Shown here one piece after another: positions 6,824 to 16,024 of a DNA stretch of 37,797 nt. Each line of letters starts with the position of its first letter. Within the stretch, counting starts at the first letter, position 1. The notes under the pieces are model-generated. The model worked only from the letters and a program-made list of their open reading frames with translations. It ran no database searches and was not told where the DNA came from. The translations under genes were made by a program, and so were the position numbers. The stretch covers positions 1 to 37,797 of the forward strand of contig JAAFJF010000031.1 in NCBI GenBank assembly GCA_013298815.1, in the 5' to 3' direction. This stretch comes from Polaromonas sp. (GTDB taxonomy: Bacteria > Pseudomonadota > Gammaproteobacteria > Burkholderiales > Burkholderiaceae_C).

Positions 6824-8968
6824 TCAAAGCGCTTTAGTAATCTTCTGCATTTGTCGTATTTGGCTTGCCTTGTATGAATATATTTTAGCTTGTGCTTTTC
6901 GGCTGGATTGATCGTAAATAGAGGCCAATTTTTCCAGTATTGTTGCTGAAAAATAACTATCGTTACCTAGCGCTTTCTCCAAAATTGACAGAGCACGTAA
7001 ATAAAGTTTTTCAGCTGCAGCATTTTGATTTTTCAAGCGGTATAAATCGCCTAAATTGACCAGATCAGTCGCTAAATTGGGATGTTTGCCGTCTAGTAAA
7101 GTTTCGTCAATTTTGATGGCACGCTGCAAAAGTTGCTCTGCTTGATCGAGCTGGCGCTGAGCTGCATAGGTCAAAGCAAGGTTGTTTAGATCCGTGGCGA
7201 CTTCTGAGCTGTTTATGCCAAACGCCGTTTCGTGGATCGACAACGCCCTTTGGTGCAAAGCTTGCGCATCAGCATATTGGTTATCAAAATAAAGTAATAA
7301 TCCGATATTGTTGAGACTGGTCGCGACGTCTGGGTGGTTAGAACCCAATGCTTTTTCACGAATGGCCAAAGCCCTGTCGTGCAGCGGTTTAGCTTGCGAA
7401 TAGAGACGCTGTGCGCTGTAAAGCTCTGCCAAGTTGCTGAGGCTGCTGGCCACCAAGGGGTGTGCATTGCCTAATGTTTTTTCACGAATTTCAAGCGCTT
7501 GTAGATGCAAAGGCTCAGCTTCAAGGAATTGACCTTGGTAACGATAAAGCTCCGCGATATTATTCATATGGGTTGCTATTAAAGGATGATCCGCTTTGAA
7601 TGATTTGATTAATATGTTTTTTGAAAGGGCATAATTTTTTTGTGCTTCGGCATACATGCCTTGCGTACTGTAAGAGCTGGCTAAGTTATTAAATCCGATA
7701 CCTACTTTAGGATGTTCTGCTCCCAAAGATGTTTCCCAAATCCCTCTTGATTTATCAAAAAGAGGTTTAGCTAAATCAAATTTTCCGAGATTACTGTTTA
7801 AAACGGCCAGATTATTGATGCTTTGAGCAAGATTGGGATGATTCAATACGAGCAATTGCTCTTGTAACGCTATAGTTTTTGTAAGCAGAGTTTCAGACTC
7901 AGCGAAGGAACCTTTTAGCAGCATCAACTCAGCTACATACGACAGTACACGAGTACTTTCTGGATGATTTTCACCGACAGTGTTTATTAAAGTTTCACGG
8001 GCCGATTGCAATAGCGATTCAGCCTTTTTGTAGTCACCTGAATCAAGCATCAGCAGCGCTAAGGCTATATCGTTTTGTAATTTAAGGTGCCGCCCATTTT
8101 CAGACAATGCTGTAATGCTGTTTGCAGATTCAGAGAGCAACTTCTCAGCTTTTGTATATTGCCCAAGGTCTTGATAAAAACTTGCTAGTAGCTTAGAAAA
8201 AACGATATTTTCGGTTTGGTTTTTTTGTATATTCTGCTCAAAATGCTGATTGCTCGTTTCAAACAGAGTAGAGGCCGAATCATATTTTCCAAGTAGTCTG
8301 TATGTATCCGCCAGATACGCATCACTCATCGCGTGCATCACACTATTTTCACCAAATTTGTTTTTGCTCACTTTGGCAGCTAATTGGAACGAAACTATGG
8401 CTTGCTGGTAAAGCGCTAGGTTTTGATTGAGCAACCCTAGGCCGATCAAAGATTTAGCGATAGTTGTCGCCATTTCTGTGCTCGACTCAGAGCTCGGCAA
8501 AACAGTTAGTGAGGTGAAGATGGCTTTGTAAGTTTCAGCTGCTTTTAAGTAGTTACCTTTTGCATTGTAAATTCGACTTAGTAATTCTAGGCTGGAGAAT
8601 TTTTGCAACTCAGCACCATCATTTTTAGCTTGCTCTAATGCGTTTGAGGTTAAAGCGAATGCTTTGTCATAGTCAAGAGCATCAAAATGCTTGCTTGCAT
8701 TTTCTAAGTTGCTGTTCCATTCGCTGAGTCCCGCAGATGTAGTGGTCAGCTGTATTTGTTGTTTTGATTTTAGTATTAAGAAAGTTCCAATAATCAGACC
8801 AATCACAACAAGAGCCAGTGCAACTAATTTGATATTTTTTGTGTTTAAAAATAATTTATTTGATTTTCTATTTCGACTGATCAATCGTTTTAATTCTGCT
8901 ATCACTTCAATAAAAAAAACAGCGCATAGTTGATTGATGATTTCAAGAAGCTTTAAAAATTTATTCAT
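6824..8968 (-). CDS. Membrane-anchored kinesin-light-chain-type TPR protein
   Basis: A 714-aa protein with a cytoplasmic N terminus, one membrane helix at about residues 46-66, then tetratricopeptide repeats almost to the end. The repeats are of the 42-residue TPR_10/TPR_12 type, with recurring 'HP.vA.slNNLA.ly...g.y.eAe.l..rAl.i.e' blocks, best preserved at about residues 330-660. It would sit on the periplasmic face as a protein-interaction scaffold. It starts 5 nt after the stop of the leftward lnt-like gene, so the two are one operon, and it is divergent from the pilus operon. Tad loci commonly contain a TPR lipoprotein, TadD; this may fill that role, but it lacks a lipobox and is far longer than TadD. 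Confidence 0.75.
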   Translation of the reverse strand: MNKFLKLLEIINQLCAVFFIEVIAELKRLISRNRKSNKLFLNTKNIKLVALALVVIGLIIGTFLILKSKQQIQLTTTSAGLSEWNSNLENASKHFDALDYDKAFALTSNALEQAKNDGAELQKFSSLELLSRIYNAKGNYLKAAETYKAIFTSLTVLPSSESSTEMATTIAKSLIGLGLLNQNLALYQQAIVSFQLAAKVSKNKFGENSVMHAMSDAYLADTYRLLGKYDSASTLFETSNQHFEQNIQKNQTENIVFSKLLASFYQDLGQYTKAEKLLSESANSITALSENGRHLKLQNDIALALLMLDSGDYKKAESLLQSARETLINTVGENHPESTRVLSYVAELMLLKGSFAESETLLTKTIALQEQLLVLNHPNLAQSINNLAVLNSNLGKFDLAKPLFDKSRGIWETSLGAEHPKVGIGFNNLASSYSTQGMYAEAQKNYALSKNILIKSFKADHPLIATHMNNIAELYRYQGQFLEAEPLHLQALEIREKTLGNAHPLVASSLSNLAELYSAQRLYSQAKPLHDRALAIREKALGSNHPDVATSLNNIGLLLYFDNQYADAQALHQRALSIHETAFGINSSEVATDLNNLALTYAAQRQLDQAEQLLQRAIKIDETLLDGKHPNLATDLVNLGDLYRLKNQNAAAEKLYLRALSILEKALGNDSYFSATILEKLASIYDQSSRKAQAKIYSYKASQIRQMQKITKAL

Positions 8969-8973
8969 AAATA

Positions 8974-10536
8974 TTAAATTTTAGATAAAAATGAAATAAG
9001 GTTTGTATAAGGCGTATTTCCCAAGCGTGGTGTAACTTCATATTTTTGTGTTGCTTCAACTTCGTATGCCATTACACTTTCTTTGCCCCAAGCGTCGATA
9101 TGTCCACTGTATCCCGTATTGTTTGAACGCAGCATTGGTTTCTGAGCCTCCATCGCCCTAACTTTGCTGATTTGCCAACTGTGCAATGCATATATCTGAT
9201 TGGGAATCCAAGAATCACTGGCTGAATTAATTAAAACTTGCGCATTTGCAGCATGTTTGTGGATGTTGTTTGGATAAGCAATCTCATTGCATATCGAGAT
9301 TGCTAAATTAACATCTTTTACTTGCAACAATGTCGTATTACTAAATGAACCAGAATTAAAATTAGCCAAAGGAAATTTGAATATATACGGCATAGCCCAA
9401 ATTAAAAGTGGGTTGGTTGGCATGTATTCTGAGAAGGGTAATAGTATTTCTTTCGCATAGCGTTTGGTGTTTCCATGCTCATCAAGTTGAAGCATGATAT
9501 TGAGCGAGCCTAAAACATCGCCGTTTTTTGTAACTTCACTATCTGGTGCACCAAAAAGCTGTGAATTTTTTGATGCAATAACTGAATCAACAATTTGTCG
9601 TCTAGTCTGCTTGTCAATACCCTGTGCTGGGTTGACTAAATACAATTCTGGATAAATGGTCAGATTGACATCTTGTAAGGATGATAAGTCGATGATTTTT
9701 TGAAGTGAATATTGCTGTACTTTGGCATCATATTTTTGAATATTGGGGATATGCGTATGTACTACACGAATTTGCAGTTTTGCAATGTCTTTACGTGTCC
9801 ATTCAATATATTTGCTTAAAAAACAGGCAATAAAAATTGCTGATACTATCGCTATATGAGGTGCTTTATTTTTAAAATAAATAATACAGCTAGAAATTGC
9901 ACCACGCAATCGTAGGTCTGATATTGTTTTGAAAGTTACAGCCAAAAGAGCGCTGAATAAAACAGTCATCGTGGTTACGCCGTAAGATCCAACAATAGGA
10001 TATATACCTGACAGCAGAGGATTCATCGTTTGCGTGTAACCAATCAATCCCCACGGCATGGCCCAAAATCCTTGACTTCTAATCACTTCTGCCACTCCAA
10101 AACTTAGCGAAAAGCTAATTATTAGTAATAAGGCATCATTTTTTTTATTACTATTAAAAAAAATCCAAAATAGTAATCTATTAACTATTGCGTAAGTTAA
10201 AGCATATATCAAAGCATGAACAAAGTACAAAGAGGCGGCTACGAGACAGGCTGTTGTTAGGGGAGTCAAAAGTGGATCGTAAATCGCTATCGTGATCCAA
10301 AAGGTAGCAGCTGCAATAAAGCCTATAGACCAGAAAAAAATCAACGAACTTTGAGTTGTGACTTTGTTACATTCATGAGTGAGTGAAAATAAAACACCAA
10401 TGGAAAAAATAGTTATGACACAGTTTGTAGGTAAACTTATATTAATTCCTGCTGAAATTCCCAAAAAAAAGCAAGTGGCTATTCTGAAAAAATATGTGTT
10501 TGAAGCAAAAAAAACCTGAATTTTTTGTAAAGACAT
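8974..10536 (-). CDS. lnt: Apolipoprotein N-acyltransferase (Lnt family)
   Basis: Lnt transfers an acyl chain to the N-terminal cysteine of lipoproteins in the inner membrane. The 520-aa product has about six N-terminal membrane helices, the conserved 'GFWAMPWGLIGYTQ' region (156-169), and a C-terminal nitrilase-like domain. The catalytic triad is visible: E297 in 'TIYPELYL', K362 in 'YAKEILLPFSEYMP', and C416 in 'ISICNEIAYP'. Length fits the family. It is AT-rich like the Tad genes and sits beside them rather than in a housekeeping context, so it may be a second, dedicated copy. A candidate client is the lipoprotein at 26995-27372. The start codon lies just after an A/T-rich leader without a strong ribosome-binding site. 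Confidence 0.85.
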   Translation of the reverse strand: MSLQKIQVFFASNTYFFRIATCFFLGISAGINISLPTNCVITIFSIGVLFSLTHECNKVTTQSSLIFFWSIGFIAAATFWITIAIYDPLLTPLTTACLVAASLYFVHALIYALTYAIVNRLLFWIFFNSNKKNDALLLIISFSLSFGVAEVIRSQGFWAMPWGLIGYTQTMNPLLSGIYPIVGSYGVTTMTVLFSALLAVTFKTISDLRLRGAISSCIIYFKNKAPHIAIVSAIFIACFLSKYIEWTRKDIAKLQIRVVHTHIPNIQKYDAKVQQYSLQKIIDLSSLQDVNLTIYPELYLVNPAQGIDKQTRRQIVDSVIASKNSQLFGAPDSEVTKNGDVLGSLNIMLQLDEHGNTKRYAKEILLPFSEYMPTNPLLIWAMPYIFKFPLANFNSGSFSNTTLLQVKDVNLAISICNEIAYPNNIHKHAANAQVLINSASDSWIPNQIYALHSWQISKVRAMEAQKPMLRSNNTGYSGHIDAWGKESVMAYEVEATQKYEVTPRLGNTPYTNLISFLSKI

Positions 10537-10837
10537 GTTGTGCAGTTTATCTGAAATAGATCAAAAGCAACATATAGAGTATCCAAAACGTGATTTTTTG
10601 GCAATTTAAGCAGTTACTTTTGTGCCAAACTGTAAGTTTCATACAGTTGTCATTCAGTTTGCAGGAAATGCAGTTATAGTTCATACACGATGAGTTGAAA
10701 GTGATTCAGCTTCGTGTAAGTGATACGTTTATTCAAGCCTTGATGAAAACTTAATCTCATTGCAGGGTGTCGACTACATCAACGGCTTACGGCTTCGGTG
10801 TTTTGATGCTTTTTCTTAACTTTCAAAAGGAAATTTT
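10537..10837. promoter_or_regulatory. Divergent control region between lnt/TPR and the pilus operon
   Basis: This 301-bp gap separates the leftward lnt operon from the rightward pilin operon, so it should hold both promoters. It contains AACTGT-N9-ACAGTT (10628-10648), a symmetric candidate operator, and a near-repeat of TTCATACA at about 10638 and 10680. The right end carries AAAGGA (10826-10831) as the pilin ribosome-binding site. No confident sigma-70 or sigma-54 boxes were found. Confidence 0.45.
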
Positions 10838-11104
10838 ATGAAATTATTCAATTCTTCAAAGAAAAAAATGCTCGGCCAGGGCATGACCGAGTACATCATC
10901 ATCGTTGCTTTGATCGCTATTGCAGCGATTGGTGTGTTTGCGGCTTTTGGTGATGTTGTGAAAAACCAGGTTGGTGCCATGGCTCAAGAACTTAGCGGTA
11001 CATCGGGTGCAGCGGGGACAACAAAAGCAACCGCAGCTGGTGTAAGTGCTGAGTCTAAAGCTGCAAAGAAAAATGATTTGAAGAGCTTCACAGGCAATCA
11101 ATAA
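10838..11104 (+). CDS. flp: Flp-type (type IVb) pilin
   Basis: The major subunit of a Tad pilus, a short exported pilin processed in the inner membrane. The 88-aa precursor has the class III leader and core 'MLGQGMTEYIIIVALIAIAA': cleavage is expected after G13, which leaves Glu at mature position +5 and Tyr at +6, followed by a hydrophobic helix to about residue 41. The remainder is Ala/Gly/Thr/Lys-rich and low in complexity. AAAGGA 6 nt upstream gives it the strongest ribosome-binding site of the Tad genes. A 14-bp hairpin just downstream probably separates high pilin expression from the assembly genes. Confidence 0.92.
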   Translation: MKLFNSSKKKMLGQGMTEYIIIVALIAIAAIGVFAAFGDVVKNQVGAMAQELSGTSGAAGTTKATAAGVSAESKAAKKNDLKSFTGNQ

Positions 11105-11123
11105 AAATTTTCAATTCAAAATA

Positions 11124-11155
11124 GTTAATTGTTAATATTTTTATTAACAATTAAC
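11124..11155 (+). terminator. AT-rich 14-bp hairpin after the pilin gene
   Basis: GTTAATTGTTAAT (11124-11136) and ATTAACAATTAAC (11143-11155) are perfect complements, and A37/T42 extends the stem to 14 bp with a TTTT loop. Only a weak T-rich tail follows (GTTTTGT). It is likely a 3' stabilising stem or partial terminator letting the pilin mRNA outnumber the downstream transcript. Confidence 0.6.
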
Positions 11156-11189
11156 GTTTTGTATTATATTAAATTTCAAAAAAATTTTA

Positions 11190-12071
11190 ATGATTAAAAA
11201 TTTCGTAATAATTCTTTATGCAGCAGTTGTATTCTTAATGAGTTCTCTTGCGTGTGCGCAAACAGATTTGGGAAGAGTTAATCATCCATTGCTATCAGGG
11301 CCAATCGGTTACGGCTTTGATGATGTAACTCGCGTAGTCGAATACGGAACGCTAAAAAGAGGCTTTGGCGGGTTCAGTGGTGAATTTCTATGCAATGAGA
11401 AAAAAAAGTGTAGCGATAATATTCCAGGCTTTAAAGGTGGGAAATTTGTTGCAGAGGGTAAGCTAACCGAAATTTCTTACAGGAACGATAAAAATCCTGC
11501 AGGAGAAATAGCGATCTTGCGAAGCTATGAAAATGCAATCAAACAAATTGGTGGTGTAAAGCTGTCGGCAACAGATTCTGCCGCTTTCGGTTCTCATTTA
11601 TTTTATATTGAAAAAGTGAAAACTTGGATAGTTTTGCATAACTTAAATAATCAAGTTTATTTAAGTATTCTTGAGGGTAAAAATTTTGAGCAATTAGTAA
11701 CTGCAGGACAACTTGCAGAGCAAATAGATAAACAAGGTTTTGTAAATCTTAATGTCAATTTTGATACTAATAAATCACTTATTAAAGAGAGCGATAAACC
11801 TGCCATCAACGAAGTAGTTGCATTATTAAAAGATGATTCTGGTCTTAAATTGTCCGTGGAAGGGCATACAGACAATGTTGGTAATGCTGTAGCGAATAAA
11901 GCATTGTCACAGGCAAGGTCTGATAGTTTGGTGGCTTACATGGTTGCTGCCGGTATCTCTTCTAAGCGCCTGGTCGCAAAAGGTTTTGGAAGCGAGTCGC
12001 CAATTTCTGATAACCGAACCGACGAAGGTAAAGCGAAAAATCGACGTGTCGAATTGGTAAAAATCAAATAA
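11190..12071 (+). CDS. OmpA-family outer-membrane protein (DUF4892-like N terminus)
   Basis: A 293-aa exported protein. A Sec signal peptide (residues 1-24, ending SLACAQ) is followed by an N-terminal domain starting 'VNHPLLSGPIGYGFDDVTRV', which resembles DUF4892 ('dHPl..rypga....'). The C-terminal OmpA peptidoglycan-binding domain covers about residues 185-293: 'VNFDTNKSLIKESDKPAI', 'EGHTDNVGNAVANKALSQAR', then 'GFGSESPISDNRTDEGKAKN' with the usual RR. OmpA-like proteins are regular Tad-locus members, where they may anchor the pilus channel to peptidoglycan. It is the first gene after the post-pilin hairpin. Confidence 0.82.
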   Translation: MIKNFVIILYAAVVFLMSSLACAQTDLGRVNHPLLSGPIGYGFDDVTRVVEYGTLKRGFGGFSGEFLCNEKKKCSDNIPGFKGGKFVAEGKLTEISYRNDKNPAGEIAILRSYENAIKQIGGVKLSATDSAAFGSHLFYIEKVKTWIVLHNLNNQVYLSILEGKNFEQLVTAGQLAEQIDKQGFVNLNVNFDTNKSLIKESDKPAINEVVALLKDDSGLKLSVEGHTDNVGNAVANKALSQARSDSLVAYMVAAGISSKRLVAKGFGSESPISDNRTDEGKAKNRRVELVKIK

Positions 12072-12090
12072 TTTCGCCTATGCTGCATTT

Positions 12091-12146
12091 TTTGCTATAA
12101 AAATAATAGCTATTTAAGCAATTAATACGCCGGTTAGGGGCATATT
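12091..12146 (+). repeat. Dispersed hairpin repeat, copy A
   Basis: GCTAT (12094-12098) and ATAGC (12106-12110) form a short stem, followed by AAGCAATTAATACGCCGG and TTAGGGGC. This is the cleanest intergenic copy of the repeat seen at about 2993, 31786 and 35088. It lies between the OmpA-type gene and the DUF3617 gene, inside the pilus operon, and could form a transcript hairpin. Confidence 0.6.
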
Positions 12147-12189
12147 TTTACCCCGAGTGGGGTGTTTATCGAAGTAAGGAAGTGTTCCG

Positions 12190-12669
12190 ATGAAGTTTGT
12201 TCGAAATTTGATCAAAAGTTTGCTACTTGCTTCAACCGCTGTGGCGGTAACTGCTGCTTACAGTCAGAAGATGTCGGATTTATTGGTGACTAAGGATGCT
12301 AAGCCGGGTCAGTGGTTGTCGACGCCAACGCAAATTCCTAAAGGGTTGGAAGCCATGATGAAGCCCGATTCAGTTTGCGCAACAAAGACGCAATTGCTTG
12401 AAAGGTTAAATCAATCTATTCAATATGTTAAATCTGGCAATAGCGGTGGATATATATGCCCGACAACGGTTATCAGTAATACATCTACAGAAGCAGTTAT
12501 GAAAATAGCTTGCTCCAAAAAGAATTCGGGTATTGATGCTGAAATGACTAACTCAATCAAACGTACTGCAGACGATACGTGGTTATTTACATTCGAGGGG
12601 CCAAATGGCAAAGGTGGAGTGCAAAAAATGCAAACTTCAATGAAGTATTTAGGTGAATGCCATTCTTAA
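12190..12669 (+). CDS. Exported DUF3617-family protein
   Basis: A 159-aa protein with a Sec signal peptide (residues 1-25, ending AAYSQ). The mature part has the DUF3617 plan: 'KPGQWLSTP' near the start, 'DSVCATKTQL', a central 'YICPTTVISN', 'MKIACSKK', and the closing 'MQTSMKYLGEC'. The four Cys residues fit paired disulfides in the periplasm. AAGGAAG, about 8 nt upstream of the ATG, supports the start. The function of DUF3617 proteins is unknown; its place between OmpA-type and TadG-like genes suggests an envelope role with the pilus. Confidence 0.7.
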   Translation: MKFVRNLIKSLLLASTAVAVTAAYSQKMSDLLVTKDAKPGQWLSTPTQIPKGLEAMMKPDSVCATKTQLLERLNQSIQYVKSGNSGGYICPTTVISNTSTEAVMKIACSKKNSGIDAEMTNSIKRTADDTWLFTFEGPNGKGGVQKMQTSMKYLGECHS

Positions 12670-12735
12670 GTCATTACTACTAATATGATTAGTTTTCGAT
12701 AGACATCAATTTTTCAAATTATATTAAATATATAC

Positions 12736-14265
12736 ATGTTGCATAGTGGAATACATTTCAAACAAAAAGGTCAGTCCCTATTATGGGTACTTGGTTTTTT
12801 GGCTACTATGGCAGTAACGTTTGCGGGTGTATATAGCGTCGGGCAAACTACCTCAGAGAAACAAAAAATAGTGAATGCAGCAGATGCCGCTGCTTACACA
12901 GGCGCGATGGTAGAGGTGAGAGCGCTTAATTTGACTGCGTATGCTAATCGCGCAGATATTGCAAATGAAGTATTTCTTGCGCAGATGGTTAGTATGCAGT
13001 CTTGGGTTGATTATATGAAGACTTCTGCAGGTAATTGGAAACTTGTAGCGGAAGCGTTATCTTGGATTCCCGGTGTCGCTGCAGTTGCTTCAGCTTTGGA
13101 AGCTATTGAGAGTGGATTAAGTACCGCTGCTGATGTTATGAAGGATGCAACCATGCCTGCGGCCATTTTTGCTGTCGAAGGTTATTACACAGTTATGGAC
13201 AATGCGTTGAAAACTGTATTCGGCACTACCGGTTCCTTAAATATGGCCTTTGCTACACAAAGCGCGGCGGATGCTGTCCTTGCTGCGAATGTGGCAACAC
13301 AGGGTGGAAAATTGGATTCCGCACCAGTTGCTATCAATACCATAGCGCTTGGTGCAATAAATGCTATGGAGTGGAAGAAAGCATTTCATCGATATGACAG
13401 CAGCACTGGGGGTGATGCAGGATCTGCTTCGGACGATGGACGACGTAATGCAAGAGACATACTCGTTAATTCAAGAGATGAATTTTCTAGTGAAAGAAAG
13501 GGGCCGAATGGTCTTTTTGCACTTTTCTTTGGTAATTTAAAAGTCGGAGGTTGTCCCTTGCCAGAATTTGGTGTCTCAAGAGATGGGCCTACCCAATTAA
13601 AAAAATATGAACGCTGGGAAGCGCAGGATACAACAGAATATTACTTAACAAGCGGGGCAAAGTGTAAAAAATCAAGCATTCCTATGGGGTGGGGTAGATC
13701 TACTGCTGCTAACGAAGAAGATGCGGGTGATATGAAAACTGAACCGCACGCTTCAGCGGGTGAATTAGCATATTACGAAGTTAAAAAGAATGCCAAATGG
13801 ACTGGCGTGAAAGCTTTCTGGGACGTTAGTCGTGATTCAAATGATTATCCTGTCGCTGCATTTAAACCTGGTGAAGAAACATTAACCTTCACGGTTGCAG
13901 TTGCGAAACGAAAAGCAGAAATTCGCAACAACGAGCATTCAAGCCTTAATTTTATGAATACACCTAACACGACAAGTCGGTTGGGATCAGCAGATGCGAA
14001 AGCTGACTATATGAATGACCAAATATCTGCGAAAAGTGAAGCTAAGGTTTTTTTTAGCAGGCCTGCAAAGAATAACCAAGACTTCACAGGAACTCGATTA
14101 TTCAGAGAAGATGATCACAAAGAAATAGCTAGTTTATACAACCCGTATTGGCAAGTACGGTTGAAAAATGTTGAGACTAATCCTTTGAATATGTCTACTA
14201 AAGATTTGGCAAAAATTACGGCCATATATGGTACAAATCTTCCACTTGCACCTTTTTCTCAATAA
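12736..14265 (+). CDS. TadG-like pilus assembly protein
   Basis: A 509-aa protein whose first 75 residues carry the Tad-like N-terminal signature: 'KQKGQSLLWVLGFLATMAV', then 'VYSVGQTTSEKQKIVNAADA', then 'AAYTGAMVEVRALNLTAYAN' with RAD. This is one membrane-anchoring helix followed by the conserved 'NaADAAAYsgA...R.LN..AY.NRa' block of Flp-pilus TadG proteins. The remainder is a large periplasmic domain with no enzymatic motif. The position +5 Glu of true pseudopilins is absent (GQSLLW), so it is probably not a prepilin-peptidase substrate. No classical ribosome-binding site; the start is preceded by TATATAC. Confidence 0.82.
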   Translation: MLHSGIHFKQKGQSLLWVLGFLATMAVTFAGVYSVGQTTSEKQKIVNAADAAAYTGAMVEVRALNLTAYANRADIANEVFLAQMVSMQSWVDYMKTSAGNWKLVAEALSWIPGVAAVASALEAIESGLSTAADVMKDATMPAAIFAVEGYYTVMDNALKTVFGTTGSLNMAFATQSAADAVLAANVATQGGKLDSAPVAINTIALGAINAMEWKKAFHRYDSSTGGDAGSASDDGRRNARDILVNSRDEFSSERKGPNGLFALFFGNLKVGGCPLPEFGVSRDGPTQLKKYERWEAQDTTEYYLTSGAKCKKSSIPMGWGRSTAANEEDAGDMKTEPHASAGELAYYEVKKNAKWTGVKAFWDVSRDSNDYPVAAFKPGEETLTFTVAVAKRKAEIRNNEHSSLNFMNTPNTTSRLGSADAKADYMNDQISAKSEAKVFFSRPAKNNQDFTGTRLFREDDHKEIASLYNPYWQVRLKNVETNPLNMSTKDLAKITAIYGTNLPLAPFSQ

Positions 14266-14277
14266 TTTATAAAAAAT

Positions 14278-15189
14278 ATGTTCGCAGTAAAACCTAAAAC
14301 CATAACTATTTCAGTTGCCCTTTTGTTAATCATAGGCACATCAGTATTTTATGGTACAAACTCAATTGCACAAAAAATATTTACTACTTCAGATAATATT
14401 GTTTTAGTTAAAAAAATTGTCTACCATGATCCAGAGCTTACAGCTCAAAAAATTCATTCATATCAAAAGCAGTGTACAAAAGCGAAAGAGGCATTATACG
14501 AAACTACAAAAATTGCTTCATTAGCACCTAAGCCTGAGGATTATACGAGTATAGATGAAATTAGGAAATTTCAAAATGTCACGGAAACTGAGTATTTCAG
14601 CGGAAATAGGTATGCGCGCTATGAAATAGGGCAAAAATTAGTATTGAGCGAATCTCAATCAAAACTAAAATCACCAGATGAGTTTGATTGCAGTCTTAAA
14701 GTTAAAAAATACATAACCGGTGAAATTCGTACGCCAAATCAAAGTCTGCATTTTTCAAAAACTGGCAACGATCAAGGAACGATCAACATTGCAAATTTAA
14801 GAGCTGGACTTTTCGAAAGAATTCAAATGCCAACTGTGCCTAAAAATGTAGAAACTATTACACTAGAAAATACAAACCATAAATGCATGCAAAGCGTAGA
14901 AATTCCAAAATGTTTTTTTAAAGATATGCCAATTCATGTAGCTTCAAAAAGAGCAGTAATTTTACAAACAACAACACCCCAAAAAGGTGTTTCTAAGTTG
15001 TATGACGTAGTAAGTGAGATGGAAATGCCAAATGCACTAGCTGGTTTTGGAGACGGTACAGTGTATCGAGGTTCTGATTTCGTTGCTTCAGATCACAAAT
15101 TTGACTCTATATCTATTGGAAAAGAAATTCCTGAGAGTAAATTTGATATGTCAATGTTTAAAGACTACAAAATCATTAAACAAAATTGA
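14278..15189 (+). CDS. Unknown signal-anchored Tad-locus protein
   Basis: A 303-aa protein with a hydrophobic segment at about residues 9-30 ('ITISVALLLIIGTSVFYG') acting as signal peptide or anchor, then a Lys-rich, AT-rich-encoded periplasmic domain. There are Cys residues at several points (for example 'YQKQCTKA', 'HKCMQSVEIPKCFF'), so disulfides are possible. It lies 12 nt after the TadG-like gene and 12 nt before a TadE-like gene. I do not recognise a family; context implies a pilus-assembly or envelope role. Confidence 0.65.
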   Translation: MFAVKPKTITISVALLLIIGTSVFYGTNSIAQKIFTTSDNIVLVKKIVYHDPELTAQKIHSYQKQCTKAKEALYETTKIASLAPKPEDYTSIDEIRKFQNVTETEYFSGNRYARYEIGQKLVLSESQSKLKSPDEFDCSLKVKKYITGEIRTPNQSLHFSKTGNDQGTINIANLRAGLFERIQMPTVPKNVETITLENTNHKCMQSVEIPKCFFKDMPIHVASKRAVILQTTTPQKGVSKLYDVVSEMEMPNALAGFGDGTVYRGSDFVASDHKFDSISIGKEIPESKFDMSMFKDYKIIKQN

Positions 15190-15201
15190 TTTATAAACAG
15201 T

Positions 15202-16023
15202 ATGTATAAATGCAACAATAGCCGTCCTAAATATTCTACTGGTCAATCAACTGTAGAGTTTATAGTAGCTTGTTTGGTGATGATTCCATTATTTTTTGGG
15301 ATTTACTATTTTGCGAGATACTCTGACATTAAAAGTTCGGCAATTCAAGCTAGCAGGTATGCTGCGTTCGAAAGATCTTGGGATCTGAATAGCAATATCA
15401 AAAGTGATGAAGTGCTCAGAGAAGAGGTAAGAGCACGGTTTTTTACTCAAACAGAAAAAATAAATTATCAAGATACTTCTGCTGGAGCATCAAAAGCCGT
15501 TCCTCTATGGGTTCAAGTGAATGGCACAAAATTAATAGCCAATTATTCAGATGTTAAAACCGATCCTGGCCCAACTGTTAACTTTACCGCTGGTGCAATT
15601 ACCAACGCTTTGAATAGCGCTGGAGCAGCAGTTTTTAATTTGCCGAGTGGCGGTATTATTAAATCGCAAATTGATGTGCCACTAGTTAACGTAGCTAATT
15701 TTGAACCACTTAAGTCAATTAATATAACTTTACCTGCTGCAACAGCAATAGGTAGTGGTAGCTGGAATGCCGCTGGTACCAAAGGTACAGATAGCGTTTG
15801 TGATAGGGCGCTTCGAGCAGTGCCAAGTCGATTCTTAGATGCTGGTTCAATTGTGAGCTTTGCAATGAGCCTATTCGAGCAATCTGAGCTTAAGTTTGGC
15901 ATTATGTTGCCCGACTATGTGCCACCAGGTAGCGTTCGCACTAACAATTCACCAGGCCCATCAAGTACACCATTGCCTAGTCAAGCTTGGAACCCATGTA
16001 CCTCTGCTCGGAATCCAAATTAA
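15202..16023 (+). CDS. tadE: TadE-like pseudopilin
   Basis: A 273-aa minor pilin-like protein. The N terminus reads 'YSTGQSTVEFIVACLVMIPL': a class III leader with predicted cleavage after G14, Glu at +5, and a hydrophobic helix of about 20 residues. The ectodomain is 220 residues, Ser/Asn/Pro-rich at the end. TadE proteins prime or modulate Flp pilus assembly and require a prepilin peptidase, not encoded here. The gene is part of the continuous pilus operon, 12 nt after the previous gene and 1 nt before the next. Confidence 0.82.
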   Translation: MYKCNNSRPKYSTGQSTVEFIVACLVMIPLFFGIYYFARYSDIKSSAIQASRYAAFERSWDLNSNIKSDEVLREEVRARFFTQTEKINYQDTSAGASKAVPLWVQVNGTKLIANYSDVKTDPGPTVNFTAGAITNALNSAGAAVFNLPSGGIIKSQIDVPLVNVANFEPLKSINITLPAATAIGSGSWNAAGTKGTDSVCDRALRAVPSRFLDAGSIVSFAMSLFEQSELKFGIMLPDYVPPGSVRTNNSPGPSSTPLPSQAWNPCTSARNPN

Positions 16024-16024
16024 G

